Shown here piece by piece: positions 34,296 through 42,446 of a stretch of DNA of 64,000 nt. The first letter of the stretch is position 1, and each line of letters starts with the position of its first letter. Position numbers and translations under genes: made by a program. The stretch is taken from contig JANQPL010000014.1 of assembly GCA_028289425.1 (NCBI GenBank), positions 186,170 through 250,169 of the forward strand, written 5' to 3'. The notes below the pieces were generated by a model, which was not told the DNA's origin, did not search any database, and saw only the letters and a list, made by a program, of their open reading frames with translations. Source of the stretch: Alphaproteobacteria bacterium. Its GTDB lineage: Bacteria; Pseudomonadota; Alphaproteobacteria; JANQMY01.

Positions 34296-34715
34296 CTAGT
34301 ACCTTCTGAAGCCTTTGCCGTGGAAGCCACGGTGAAACCCGTTGCCGTGGAACGAACGGCCATGAAATCCGTGGAATCTGCTTCCGTGAAAACGACGGCC
34401 ATGGAAGCGTTTGCCATGGAAGGCTCTGCCGTGAAATCCGCCCCGGTAAAAGCGCTTGCCGTGAAAGCTTCGTCCATGAAAGCCTCTGCCATAGAAGCGG
34501 CTCCCATGGTGAAAACCGCGGCTACGGAAGCCGCCATGGTACCCCCTTCCATAATAGCCGCGCTTGAAAGTGACGGCTTCGACGGGCGCCGAATACCCCA
34601 GTGCCCGATCGTGTCCTGTTACTTTCAGGGGCGATGCGTGCGCCCCCGTCGTGAGAGCGACCAATGTCAGCGCTGCCGCGCCCACCAAGATTAGTTTTCC
34701 GACAGTTCCAAGCAT
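34296..34715 (-). CDS. Secreted His/Gly/Arg/Phe-rich repeat protein
   Basis: 139 residues from ATG 34715, with AAGGAG 6 nt upstream. Signal peptide (GKLILVGAAALTLVALTTGAHA) and, from about residue 45, a low-complexity tail built of short units such as RGFHG, KRFHG and RSFHG repeated about 15 times to the C-terminal RRY. The underlying DNA is a matching tandem repeat. Such His-rich secreted proteins can bind metals (Ni, Cu, Zn), but no function is established. It converges with the HpaB/AbfD-like gene, 12 nt apart. Confidence 0.65.
   Translation of the reverse strand: MLGTVGKLILVGAAALTLVALTTGAHASPLKVTGHDRALGYSAPVEAVTFKRGYYGRGYHGGFRSRGFHHGSRFYGRGFHGRSFHGKRFYRGGFHGRAFHGKRFHGRRFHGSRFHGFHGRSFHGNGFHRGFHGKGFRRY
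34299..34560 (-). repeat. Tandem 15-bp coding repeat
   Basis: Degenerate 15-bp units encoding (K/R)-x-FHG pentapeptides repeat through most of the His/Gly-rich gene. Units differ mainly at the second residue (Gly, Ser, Ala, Arg), which suggests slippage and divergence within the array. Confidence 0.6.
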
Positions 34716-34910
34716 GACGAACTCCTTTCTGGGTCCGCGGACGTCGAGGGCCCGCAGGATCTTCCCGCCCCAGCTGATCAATTAATTGGGGCCAAACGGC
34801 GGGCGCGCCAGGCACATTCGGTCAATAAGCCGTGATTTCCGTTCATCGAAAAGCCCCAGATTTCCCGTGCTTTTGTGAACGGTTGGGGGTCATTGCGGCG
34901 AGCGAAAACA

Positions 34911-34942
34911 AAAAAAGGCCCGACGCACCAAAACGCCGGGCC
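34911..34942 (-). terminator. Intrinsic terminator of the cyclase-family gene
   Basis: On the minus strand GGCCCGGCG-loop-CGTCGGGCC is followed by TTTTTTT, 24 nt past the stop of the gene ending at 34966. A textbook rho-independent terminator; the strongest in this window. Confidence 0.9.
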
Positions 34943-34965
34943 CTTCGGAAAAAAGTGTGTCCGAA

Positions 34966-35907
34966 CTAGCGGATCGCGATCGGATTGATGACCATTTGCA
35001 CTGCGCCTTCGAAACGCGGCACGCCAAGCACAAACATGAACTCGTAAGCCTCGTCAGCGGAAAGCTCAGCCGTCTGAATGTTCTCCAGGATGTGAACGCC
35101 GCGTTTGGCCAAAAGTGTCGTATGCACGATGAAAATCTCTTCTTCGGATTCGCCCGGTAAGGCTTCCAACGCCCAGGTATCTGCACCGATGGCGACCACG
35201 CCCTGATCGGCCAAATACGTGGCACCATCAAGACCAATACCCGGCTGCCCCTGAATGAAACGCTCCGGATCGGTTTCCACGAGGCTTTGCCAGCCTGTGT
35301 GAAACAGCACAACATCGCCCTTACCGATTTCGACGCCTTGCGCTTTTGCTTGCGCTTTGATGGCAGCGCTGTTGAACACCGTGCCTTCCGTAAGGATCGG
35401 CGCACCATAATACTTTGTCATGTCGATCAGCACGCCACGTGTGGCGATCGCCGGGATTTCGTGGGTGCCAAACTTCTTCAGACCCGTCGGCGTGAACAAG
35501 TCCGACACATGAACGCCGTTGTAGTATTTGTGGTCAATGCCGGCGTGACCGAAGCCGTCAATCTGCGTGCCGATACCAAGCCAAGAAATCAACAGGTCAT
35601 CATTGAAGACGCCCTTTTGCGCGCCTAAGAAGGGACCGCCCGAGCCGTCTCCATGCGGATAAAGCACCATTTGAAAATTACGGGTCCCGAAAGCCGGTGT
35701 CTTGGTGCCGGTTACACCGCCCAGCCGATAGGTCTTCCCTTCGGTAACGAGCCCGGCTGCCGCAGTGACTTTTTCCGGCGTAATGTTGTTGACCGCGCCG
35801 ATCGTGTCGTCCGCACCATATTCCGACGGATACCAATCATCTTCGGCGCTCGCCGCCGTGATCATCAGCCCCGACAACAAAACCCCGCGAAACAGCGCCT
35901 TCAACAT
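34966..35907 (-). CDS. Secreted cyclase-family (kynurenine formamidase-like) hydrolase
   Basis: 313 residues from ATG 35907 (GGAGG upstream). Signal peptide (MLKALFRGVLLSGLMITAASA) and a cyclase-family domain: GFGHAGIDHKYYNG is the metal site like HxGTHxDxP in KynB-type enzymes (here GxGHAGIDH), with VLFHTGW and the C-terminal GADTWALEALPG. Members hydrolyse amide, formamide or lactone bonds using Zn or Mn. The periplasmic location and the substrate are uncertain. Monocistronic with its own terminator. Confidence 0.8.
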   Translation of the reverse strand: MLKALFRGVLLSGLMITAASAEDDWYPSEYGADDTIGAVNNITPEKVTAAAGLVTEGKTYRLGGVTGTKTPAFGTRNFQMVLYPHGDGSGGPFLGAQKGVFNDDLLISWLGIGTQIDGFGHAGIDHKYYNGVHVSDLFTPTGLKKFGTHEIPAIATRGVLIDMTKYYGAPILTEGTVFNSAAIKAQAKAQGVEIGKGDVVLFHTGWQSLVETDPERFIQGQPGIGLDGATYLADQGVVAIGADTWALEALPGESEEEIFIVHTTLLAKRGVHILENIQTAELSADEAYEFMFVLGVPRFEGAVQMVINPIAIR

Positions 35908-36267
35908 CCGTGTCCTCCCTGTGGTGCGTTGGCATCCGCCCCTTATTCCGGGATTGCCGCCGGACCGCAAGGGCCTATTGAAGAAGCGGCGAACCGGCCA
36001 CCGCGATGCGTCGACATGCCGCAAGAACTGGTTGTCCTAAGGATCTTCGCACCCGCAGAACCCCTTTCGCAGATGCAACGCTTCATTTTGGCTCAAATAG
36101 GGCGCTGTTCGTTGACAGCACTCTAGACCGATATTACTTTGCCGCAGCGCACAACGCCCGTGCGATCATCCATCCGATGCTGATTTTCGGCCACTTGACG
36201 ATCGGGTGGGCGTGTGATGGGACAGTCCGCACAGAAAAGAGACAGCAACTGAGGTGGAGAACAGCCG
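35908..36267. other. Divergent region between cyclase-family gene and etfBA
   Basis: 360 bp with no convincing gene. It should hold the etfBA promoter; a perfect -35 hexamer TTGACA lies at 36112-36117, but no good -10 follows at 16-18 bp, so I do not call a full promoter. Nothing else seen. Confidence 0.4.
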
Positions 36268-37017
36268 ATGAAGGTCCTCGTGCCCGTAAAACGGGTCGTC
36301 GATTATAACGTGAAAATTCGCGTGAAGCCTGATCAAACGGGCGTCGATCTGGCAAACGTGAAAATGTCGATGAACCCTTTCGACGAGATTTCGGTTGAAG
36401 AAGCCGTCCGTCTGAAAGAAGCCGGCACCGCGACGGAAGTGATCGCCGTCTCCGTTGGACCTCAGCAGGCACAAGAAACCATCCGTACCGCGCTGGCCAT
36501 GGGCGCCGACCGGGGCATTTTGGTCAAGACCGACGAGACCGTTGAACCCCTGGCAGTCGCGAAAATCCTCAAAGCGATCTGCGATGCCGAAAGCCCGGAT
36601 CTGGTGATCCTGGGCAAGCAGGCGATCGATGACGACTGCAATCAGACCGGTCAGATGCTTGCCGCCTTGCTCGGCTGGCCGCAGGGAACGTTTGCCTCCG
36701 AACTGAAATTTGCCGACGGCAAGCTGGACGTTACCCGCGAAATCGACGGCGGTTTGCAAACCGTCAAGATCAACATGCCGGCTGTTGTGACGGTCGATCT
36801 GCGGCTCAATGAACCGCGCTATGCGTCGCTTCCCAACATCATGAAGGCGAAGAAAAAGCCGATCGATGAAAAATCGCCCGAAGAATACAGCGTCGACATC
36901 TCACCGCGCCTTGAAGTTTTGAAAGTGACCGACCCGCCCCAGCGTGAAGCGGGCGTCAAGGTGGAAACCGTGGCGGAATTGGTCGAAAAACTCAAAAGCG
37001 AAGCAGGTGTCATCTAA
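36268..37017 (+). CDS. etfB: Electron transfer flavoprotein, beta subunit
   Basis: 249 residues, the standard size. EtfB binds AMP structurally and forms the heterodimer with EtfA that collects electrons from acyl-CoA dehydrogenases for ETF:quinone oxidoreductase. [14 protein letters not shown] is the usual N-terminus; [25 protein letters not shown] is the family signature. GGTGGAG precedes the start. Overlaps the etfA start by 1 nt (TAATG), giving a coupled operon. Confidence 0.95.
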   Translation: MKVLVPVKRVVDYNVKIRVKPDQTGVDLANVKMSMNPFDEISVEEAVRLKEAGTATEVIAVSVGPQQAQETIRTALAMGADRGILVKTDETVEPLAVAKILKAICDAESPDLVILGKQAIDDDCNQTGQMLAALLGWPQGTFASELKFADGKLDVTREIDGGLQTVKINMPAVVTVDLRLNEPRYASLPNIMKAKKKPIDEKSPEEYSVDISPRLEVLKVTDPPQREAGVKVETVAELVEKLKSEAGVI

Positions 37018-37958
37018 TGTCTACATTGGTAATTGCAGAACACGATAATGCGTCGCTGAGAGACGCAACCCACAAGACGATTACTGCCGCCGCCGCCCTG
37101 GGCGCTCCTGTCACCGTGCTTGTTGCCGGGTCCGGCTGCGCATCTGTCGGCGAAGAAGCATCGAAGCTTGCCGGCGTTGAAAAGGTTTTGGTGGCGGATG
37201 ATCCGGCCCTTGAGAAACAGCTGGCCGAACCGATGGCCGCTCTTGTAATTTCTTTATCTGGCGATTATTCGGCGATCGTTGCGCCGGCAACCACGAACGG
37301 CAAGAACTACAGCCCCCGGATCGCAGCAATGCTCGACTCCGCGCAGATTTCCGAGATTGTTTCGGTGGAAAGCCCAGATACGTTTATTCGGCCCATTTAT
37401 GCCGGTAATGCCATGCAAACCGTCAAGTCGAGCGACGCCAAGAAAGTCATCACGGTACGGACGACAGCATTTAAGGCTGCGGAAGAAGGCGGCTCGGCAC
37501 CGGTGGAATCCGTTTCGCTGACGGACAATCCGGGCATCTCTGAATATGTGGGCGAAGAATTGTCCAAATCCGACCGTCCCGAACTGACGTCTGCGAAGAT
37601 CATCATTTCAGGCGGACGCGGCATGCAAAGCGGCGAGAACTTTGCCATGCTGGAAAAAGTCGCCGACAAACTGAACGCCGCTGTGGGCGCCTCGCGTGCT
37701 GCCGTGGACGCAGGCTTTGTTCCCAACGATTATCAGGTCGGTCAGACCGGCAAAGTGGTCGCGCCGGAACTCTACATTGCCGTCGGCATCTCGGGCGCCA
37801 TTCAGCACTTGGCGGGTATGAAGGATTCAAAAGTGATCGTGGCCATCAACAAAGATGAAGAGGCTCCGATCTTCCAGGTCGCCGACTACGGTCTGGTCGC
37901 CGACTTGTTCAAGGCTGTCCCGGAATTGGAAGAGGAACTCGGGAAAGCCGGTTTGTAG
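37017..37958 (+). CDS. etfA: Electron transfer flavoprotein, alpha subunit
   Basis: 313 residues, normal length. Carries the redox FAD: the C-terminal domain shows [39 protein letters not shown] and [12 protein letters not shown], all characteristic. Likely electron acceptor for the acyl-CoA dehydrogenases at the start of the window and at 28.4 kb. The next gene, a 3-hydroxyacyl-CoA dehydrogenase, follows after 62 nt, so the unit is etfB-etfA-hbd. Confidence 0.95.
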   Translation: MSTLVIAEHDNASLRDATHKTITAAAALGAPVTVLVAGSGCASVGEEASKLAGVEKVLVADDPALEKQLAEPMAALVISLSGDYSAIVAPATTNGKNYSPRIAAMLDSAQISEIVSVESPDTFIRPIYAGNAMQTVKSSDAKKVITVRTTAFKAAEEGGSAPVESVSLTDNPGISEYVGEELSKSDRPELTSAKIIISGGRGMQSGENFAMLEKVADKLNAAVGASRAAVDAGFVPNDYQVGQTGKVVAPELYIAVGISGAIQHLAGMKDSKVIVAINKDEEAPIFQVADYGLVADLFKAVPELEEELGKAGL

Positions 37959-38020
37959 AGGCGCGCCTGCGCACAACAAAGGACACATCGGCGCCCGCTG
38001 GGTGCTGATGGGCGGGACAC

Positions 38021-38896
38021 ATGGAAATAAAACGCATCGGGATTGTGGGTGCCGGCCAAATGGGCAACGGCATTGCGCATGTTTGCGCCCTATCGGGATA
38101 CGATGTGGTGCTCAGCGACATTAATGAAGACCAGATCAAGAGTGCGCTCGGCACAATTCAACATAACCTGTCGCGGCAGGTGGTGCGTGGCGCAATCACC
38201 GAAGCCGACCGGGAAGACACACTTCGCCGGATCAACGGGACCACATTGCTCGACGACCTGAGCGATGTGGATCTGGCCATTGAGGCCGCCACCGAAGACG
38301 AACAGGTCAAGCGGTCCATTTATGCCGATCTGTGCCCGGTGCTGCGGCCTGAGGCGATTTTGGCGACCAACACGTCGTCCATTTCCATAACGCGGCTGGC
38401 CTCGTCGAGTGACCGCCCCGAGCGTTTCATGGGACTGCATTTCATGAACCCGGTGCCGGTAATGCAGCTTGTGGAGCTCATTCGCGGTATCGCCACCGAC
38501 GACGACACCTTCGAAACCTTGCAGGGCGTCGTCAAACATATGGGCAAGACCGCCGCCTATTCGGAAGACTTCCCGGCCTTCATCGTCAACCGCATCCTGT
38601 TGCCCATGATCAACGAGGCGGTCTACACGCTCTATGAAGGCGTCGGCACGGTGGAAGCCATCGACACCGCCATGAAGCTGGGCGCCAACCACCCCATGGG
38701 GCCGTTGCAGCTTGGCGACTTCATCGGTTTGGACACCTGCCTCTCGATCATGCATGTGCTGTATGAAGGCTTGGCCGATTCCAAATACCGTCCGTGTCCG
38801 CTGCTGGTGAAGTATGTGGAGGCTGGCTGGCTGGGGCGAAAAACCCAGCGCGGGTTCTACGACTACCGGGGCGATGTGCCGGTCCCCACACGATAG
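38021..38896 (+). CDS. hbd: 3-hydroxybutyryl-CoA dehydrogenase
   Basis: 291 residues. NAD(P)-dependent interconversion of 3-hydroxybutyryl-CoA and acetoacetyl-CoA. N-terminal Rossmann IGIVGAGQMGNGIAHVCA, catalytic His/Glu region LHFMNPVPVMQLVELI and the C-terminal helical domain with NHPMGPLQLGDFIGLDTCLSIM are all as in the Hbd/PaaH family. Size indicates the single-domain short-chain enzyme rather than FadB. Follows etfA and probably shares its transcript. Confidence 0.93.
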   Translation: MEIKRIGIVGAGQMGNGIAHVCALSGYDVVLSDINEDQIKSALGTIQHNLSRQVVRGAITEADREDTLRRINGTTLLDDLSDVDLAIEAATEDEQVKRSIYADLCPVLRPEAILATNTSSISITRLASSSDRPERFMGLHFMNPVPVMQLVELIRGIATDDDTFETLQGVVKHMGKTAAYSEDFPAFIVNRILLPMINEAVYTLYEGVGTVEAIDTAMKLGANHPMGPLQLGDFIGLDTCLSIMHVLYEGLADSKYRPCPLLVKYVEAGWLGRKTQRGFYDYRGDVPVPTR

Positions 38897-38910
38897 GGGG
38901 GAAAGAAAGC

Positions 38911-39498
38911 CTAACCCTGCATCTCGATGAAGTGCTCAATGAGGATTTGAGCATCATCCGCGTCCCAGGCCGCATCCCCTTCGAGATAGCCGATCAGACG
39001 TCCCTTAGGGTCAATCAAATAGGATGTGGGCAAACCTGCCGCGCCGAAATCTTCATGAAGTTTGAGTGTTTGATCATTGAAGAAATCAAGGTTACGGATG
39101 CCGTTCGTTTCCATCCAGTCGCGGGCTTTGTCAGGATCCCGGTCTAAACTGATGGCCACCACTTTGAAGCGGCTGCCGCCCAGTGCCTCTTGAAGGCGGT
39201 CGAGGGCCGGCATTTCCACGAGGCACGGCCCGCACCACGTGGCCCAAAGGTTGACGAGAATGACTTGGCCCCCAAAATCTGTCACGCGGACCTTGCTCCC
39301 TAATTTGTTTGTAAACGGCACTTTCGGGAATTCGGGACGTTCGCTGACGATCACAAAGCGCGCCATGTCGCCACCGGGGACGAAGCCGGAATTGCGGTTG
39401 CTCGGCTCGCCCATCATGGCGGCCCCGATCACATAGATCAGAGAAAGAACGCCAATGGCGACGAAAACCGTCAAAATGTGCTTTAAGGACGAATTCAT
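38911..39498 (-). CDS. TlpA-like thiol:disulfide oxidoreductase
   Basis: 195 residues from ATG 39498. An N-terminal TM anchor ([21 protein letters not shown]) is followed by a periplasmic thioredoxin fold with active site WATWCGPC (Cys88/Cys91) and a cis-Pro region [12 protein letters not shown]. Reduces periplasmic disulfides, often for cytochrome c or copper-centre assembly. Its position divergent from argH is a recurring alphaproteobacterial arrangement. An alternative ATG at 39507 exists; neither has a strong ribosome site. Confidence 0.88.
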   Translation of the reverse strand: MNSSLKHILTVFVAIGVLSLIYVIGAAMMGEPSNRNSGFVPGGDMARFVIVSERPEFPKVPFTNKLGSKVRVTDFGGQVILVNLWATWCGPCLVEMPALDRLQEALGGSRFKVVAISLDRDPDKARDWMETNGIRNLDFFNDQTLKLHEDFGAAGLPTSYLIDPKGRLIGYLEGDAAWDADDAQILIEHFIEMQG

Positions 39499-39534
39499 TC
39501 CGGGCATCGGCCAAAGTCTTTGCGAGGTCGCGAC

Positions 39535-40917
39535 ATGAACAAGAACAAAATGTGGGGCGGCCGGTTTGGCGCCAGCCCCAGCGAGATAATGCAAGAGATT
39601 AACGCGTCAATCGATACCGACCGGCGTTTTGCCGCACAGGATATCGACGGATCCCGCGCCCATGCCAGAATGTTGGGGGAAACGGGCATTATCTCAAGAG
39701 AGGATGCGGCCAAAATCCTCGATGGCCTCAACACGATTGCGTCAGAGCTGGACGACGGCAGCTTCCCCTATCGAGTTGAATTCGAAGACATTCACCTCAA
39801 TGTGGAGGCCAGGCTCACGGAATTGATTGGAGCTGCCGCAGGGCGGCTGCACACGGGCCGGTCGCGCAATGATCAAGTGGCCACCGATTTTCGGCTTTGG
39901 GTTCGGGATGCGATCGACCGGGTTTTGACCGGACTCGCCGCCTTGCAGACAGCCCTTGTGGATCAAGCCGAAAACCATGCCGAAACGATCATGCCGGGCT
40001 TTACTCATCTACAGACCGCGCAACCGGTCACGTTCGGCCATCACTGCCTTGCCTATGTGGAAATGTTCGAACGCGATATGGGGCGGTTCAGCGATGCGCG
40101 GCGCAGGCTTAATGAGAGCCCGCTGGGTGCCGCGGCACTTGCCGGCACATCCTTTCCGATCGACCGGGACATGACGGCCAAAACGCTTGGCTTTGATGCA
40201 CCCATGCGCAATTCATTAGATGCGGTGTCGGACCGGGACTTCGCCCTTGAAACCGCGAATGCGGCAACGATTTGTGCCGCTCACTTATCGCGGTTGGCGG
40301 AGGAGATTGTCGTCTGGTGCTCCGCCCAATTCGCCTTTGTGCAGTTGCCCGACGATCTGACGACGGGGTCGTCGATCATGCCGCAAAAGAGAAATCCGGA
40401 TGCCGCGGAATTGATCCGTGCAAAGACGGGCCGGGTCAATGGGGCTGCCATCGCGCTGCTCACCATGATGAAAGGCCTGCCGCTTGCCTATTCCAAAGAC
40501 ATGCAGGAGGATAAGCAGCCAGTGTTCGATGCGGTCGATTCTCTGGAGTTGAGCCTGACGGCCATGACAGCCATGATCACCGCCCTAACCGTTCACAAAG
40601 ACAACATGGCGGTGGCAGCAGCCCAGGGGTTCTCCACGGCCACGGATCTTGCCGACTGGCTGGTACGCGTGTTGAAAATGCCATTCCGCGACGCCCATCA
40701 CACAACAGGCACCCTGGTCGCGCTGGCCGAAAAGAAGGGCATCGCCCTGGACGCGCTTACCCTCCAAGACATGCAGTCGGTGGAAAAGCGCATCACTGAA
40801 GATGTTTACTCGGTTCTATCGGTCGAAAATTCGGTTAAGAGCCGCGTGAGCGCCGGCGGCACGGCACCGGAAAGGGTTCGCGAGATGGTTTCTTTCTGGC
40901 AGAATAGGCTCAAGTGA
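39535..40917 (+). CDS. argH: Argininosuccinate lyase
   Basis: 460 residues from ATG 39535 (GAGGT upstream; a start 15 nt earlier would overlap it). Last step of arginine synthesis: argininosuccinate to arginine plus fumarate. [22 protein letters not shown] at the N-terminus, [17 protein letters not shown], and the superfamily signature [12 protein letters not shown] are present with normal length. First gene of argH-lptM-lysA-TIGR02302. Confidence 0.96.
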   Translation: MNKNKMWGGRFGASPSEIMQEINASIDTDRRFAAQDIDGSRAHARMLGETGIISREDAAKILDGLNTIASELDDGSFPYRVEFEDIHLNVEARLTELIGAAAGRLHTGRSRNDQVATDFRLWVRDAIDRVLTGLAALQTALVDQAENHAETIMPGFTHLQTAQPVTFGHHCLAYVEMFERDMGRFSDARRRLNESPLGAAALAGTSFPIDRDMTAKTLGFDAPMRNSLDAVSDRDFALETANAATICAAHLSRLAEEIVVWCSAQFAFVQLPDDLTTGSSIMPQKRNPDAAELIRAKTGRVNGAAIALLTMMKGLPLAYSKDMQEDKQPVFDAVDSLELSLTAMTAMITALTVHKDNMAVAAAQGFSTATDLADWLVRVLKMPFRDAHHTTGTLVALAEKKGIALDALTLQDMQSVEKRITEDVYSVLSVENSVKSRVSAGGTAPERVREMVSFWQNRLK

Positions 40918-40942
40918 GCCTCATAATTGGGTGAAAGTACAC

Positions 40943-41095
40943 ATGAAAGTTTCACGAGCCAGCTATATGGTTATTGCGCTTTTCGCGACGGCGGTCATTT
41001 TGTCAGCCTGCGGAAAGAAAGCGCCCTTGGAGACACCGCCACCGCGTGAGGAGAAAGAGACGTCGGACGTCGCCTCCTGGGTGCCGATTGGATAA
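40943..41095 (+). CDS. lptM: LptM-like small lipoprotein
   Basis: 50 residues, between argH and lysA where the YifL/LptM lipoprotein sits in many proteobacteria. Signal segment MVIALFATAVILSAC ends in lipobox LSAC; the mature peptide starts CGKKAPLETPPP, matching the CGxKGPLxxP type pattern of LptM. Role from E. coli work: it helps LptD oxidative maturation in the LPS translocon. Spacing to both neighbours is under 30 nt, so it is in the operon. Confidence 0.85.
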   Translation: MKVSRASYMVIALFATAVILSACGKKAPLETPPPREEKETSDVASWVPIG

Positions 41096-41113
41096 CACTG
41101 AAGTTCAGTATTC

Positions 41114-42391
41114 ATGCACCATTTCGATTACATTCGCGGCACGCTCTATGCCGAGGGCGTTGCCATTTCGGAAATCGCAAAGGACGTGGGCACACCGTTC
41201 TATTGCTATTCGTCCGCCACGCTCGAGCGCCATTACAATGTGTTTAAAGGCCCGTTCCCGCAGGACACGTTGGTTTGCTATTCGGTTAAAGCCAACTCGA
41301 ACACATCGGTGATCGCCACCTTGGCCCGCCTCGGCGCCGGTGCGGACATCGTTTCCGTCGGTGAATTGCGCCGGGCCTTGAAGGCCGGTGTGCCGCCGGA
41401 AAGAATCGTCTTTTCCGGTGTCGGCAAACAGCCGGAGGAACTGGCCGAAGCGCTCGACGTGGGCATCTACCAATTCAACGTAGAGTCTGAAGCAGAACTC
41501 CAGACATTATCCGACATCGCCGTGCAGAAAGGCGTCACGGCGCCGATCGCCCTGCGGGTCAACCCCGACGTGGATGCCAAAACGCTGGCGAAGATTTCGA
41601 CGGGGCGCAGCGAGAACAAATTCGGCATCCCCTGGGCCCAGGCAGAGGCCGTCTATGACCTGGCGGGCCGGTTGCCGGGCATCGACGTCGTCGGTCTCGA
41701 CGTTCATATCGGCAGCCAGATTACGGAATTAGCCCCCTTTGAATCAGCTTTTCTAAAAGTGGTTGAGATGGTGACCCGGTTGCGCGCCCGGGGGCACAAC
41801 ATTTCACGCATCGATTTGGGCGGCGGTCTCGGCATTCCCTACCAAACAGGCAATACACCTCCTCCGCATCCGGATGAATATGCGGCGCTCATAAATCGCA
41901 TCGTCGGTGATCTGGAAACGCAGATCATCTTCGAACCAGGCCGGCTCATCGCGGGCAATGCCGGCATCCTGGTGAGCAAGGTGGTGTACACCAAAGACAC
42001 GGGCACGCGCTCGTTCCTTATCCTTGATGCCGCCATGAACGATCTCATTCGGCCGGCGCTTTATGATGCCCATCACGATATTATTCCGGTAATGCAGCCA
42101 CAGGCCGGCTATGCGCCCACCATCTACGATGTGGTCGGCCCGGTCTGCGAGTCCACCGACACTTTTGCCAGGGCGCGTCAATTGCCGGACATGGCGCCGG
42201 GCGATTTGGTGGCCTTTCTGTCGGCGGGCGCCTATGGGGCCGTCCAGGCGGGTACCTACAATACCCGCCCCCTGGTTCCGGAGGTTCTGGTCTGCGGCGG
42301 GCGCTATTCCGTGGTCCGGCCGCGCCCAAGTCTTGACGCATTGTTAGCGCTTGATGTGGTAGCGCCTTGGCTTGAAGAAACGGCCAAATAA
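41114..42391 (+). CDS. lysA: Diaminopimelate decarboxylase
   Basis: 425 residues. PLP-dependent last step of lysine synthesis: meso-DAP to lysine. YSVKANSNTSV carries the PLP Lys, IDLGGGLGIPY the phosphate-binding Gly loop, EPGRLIAGNAG the substrate/PLP contact, and GPVCESTD the catalytic Cys. Type III fold, full length. The next gene begins shortly after, in one operon with argH. Confidence 0.95.
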   Translation: MHHFDYIRGTLYAEGVAISEIAKDVGTPFYCYSSATLERHYNVFKGPFPQDTLVCYSVKANSNTSVIATLARLGAGADIVSVGELRRALKAGVPPERIVFSGVGKQPEELAEALDVGIYQFNVESEAELQTLSDIAVQKGVTAPIALRVNPDVDAKTLAKISTGRSENKFGIPWAQAEAVYDLAGRLPGIDVVGLDVHIGSQITELAPFESAFLKVVEMVTRLRARGHNISRIDLGGGLGIPYQTGNTPPPHPDEYAALINRIVGDLETQIIFEPGRLIAGNAGILVSKVVYTKDTGTRSFLILDAAMNDLIRPALYDAHHDIIPVMQPQAGYAPTIYDVVGPVCESTDTFARARQLPDMAPGDLVAFLSAGAYGAVQAGTYNTRPLVPEVLVCGGRYSVVRPRPSLDALLALDVVAPWLEETAK

Positions 42392-42446
42392 CCGCATCCT
42401 TGAGATAGGGCCCGCCCAGCGATTGGCAGGGCTTAAAGGGATCTTG

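Noticed and set aside
36112-36140. Complete promoter for etfBA
   Set aside because: Good -35 TTGACA, but no acceptable -10 at normal spacing.
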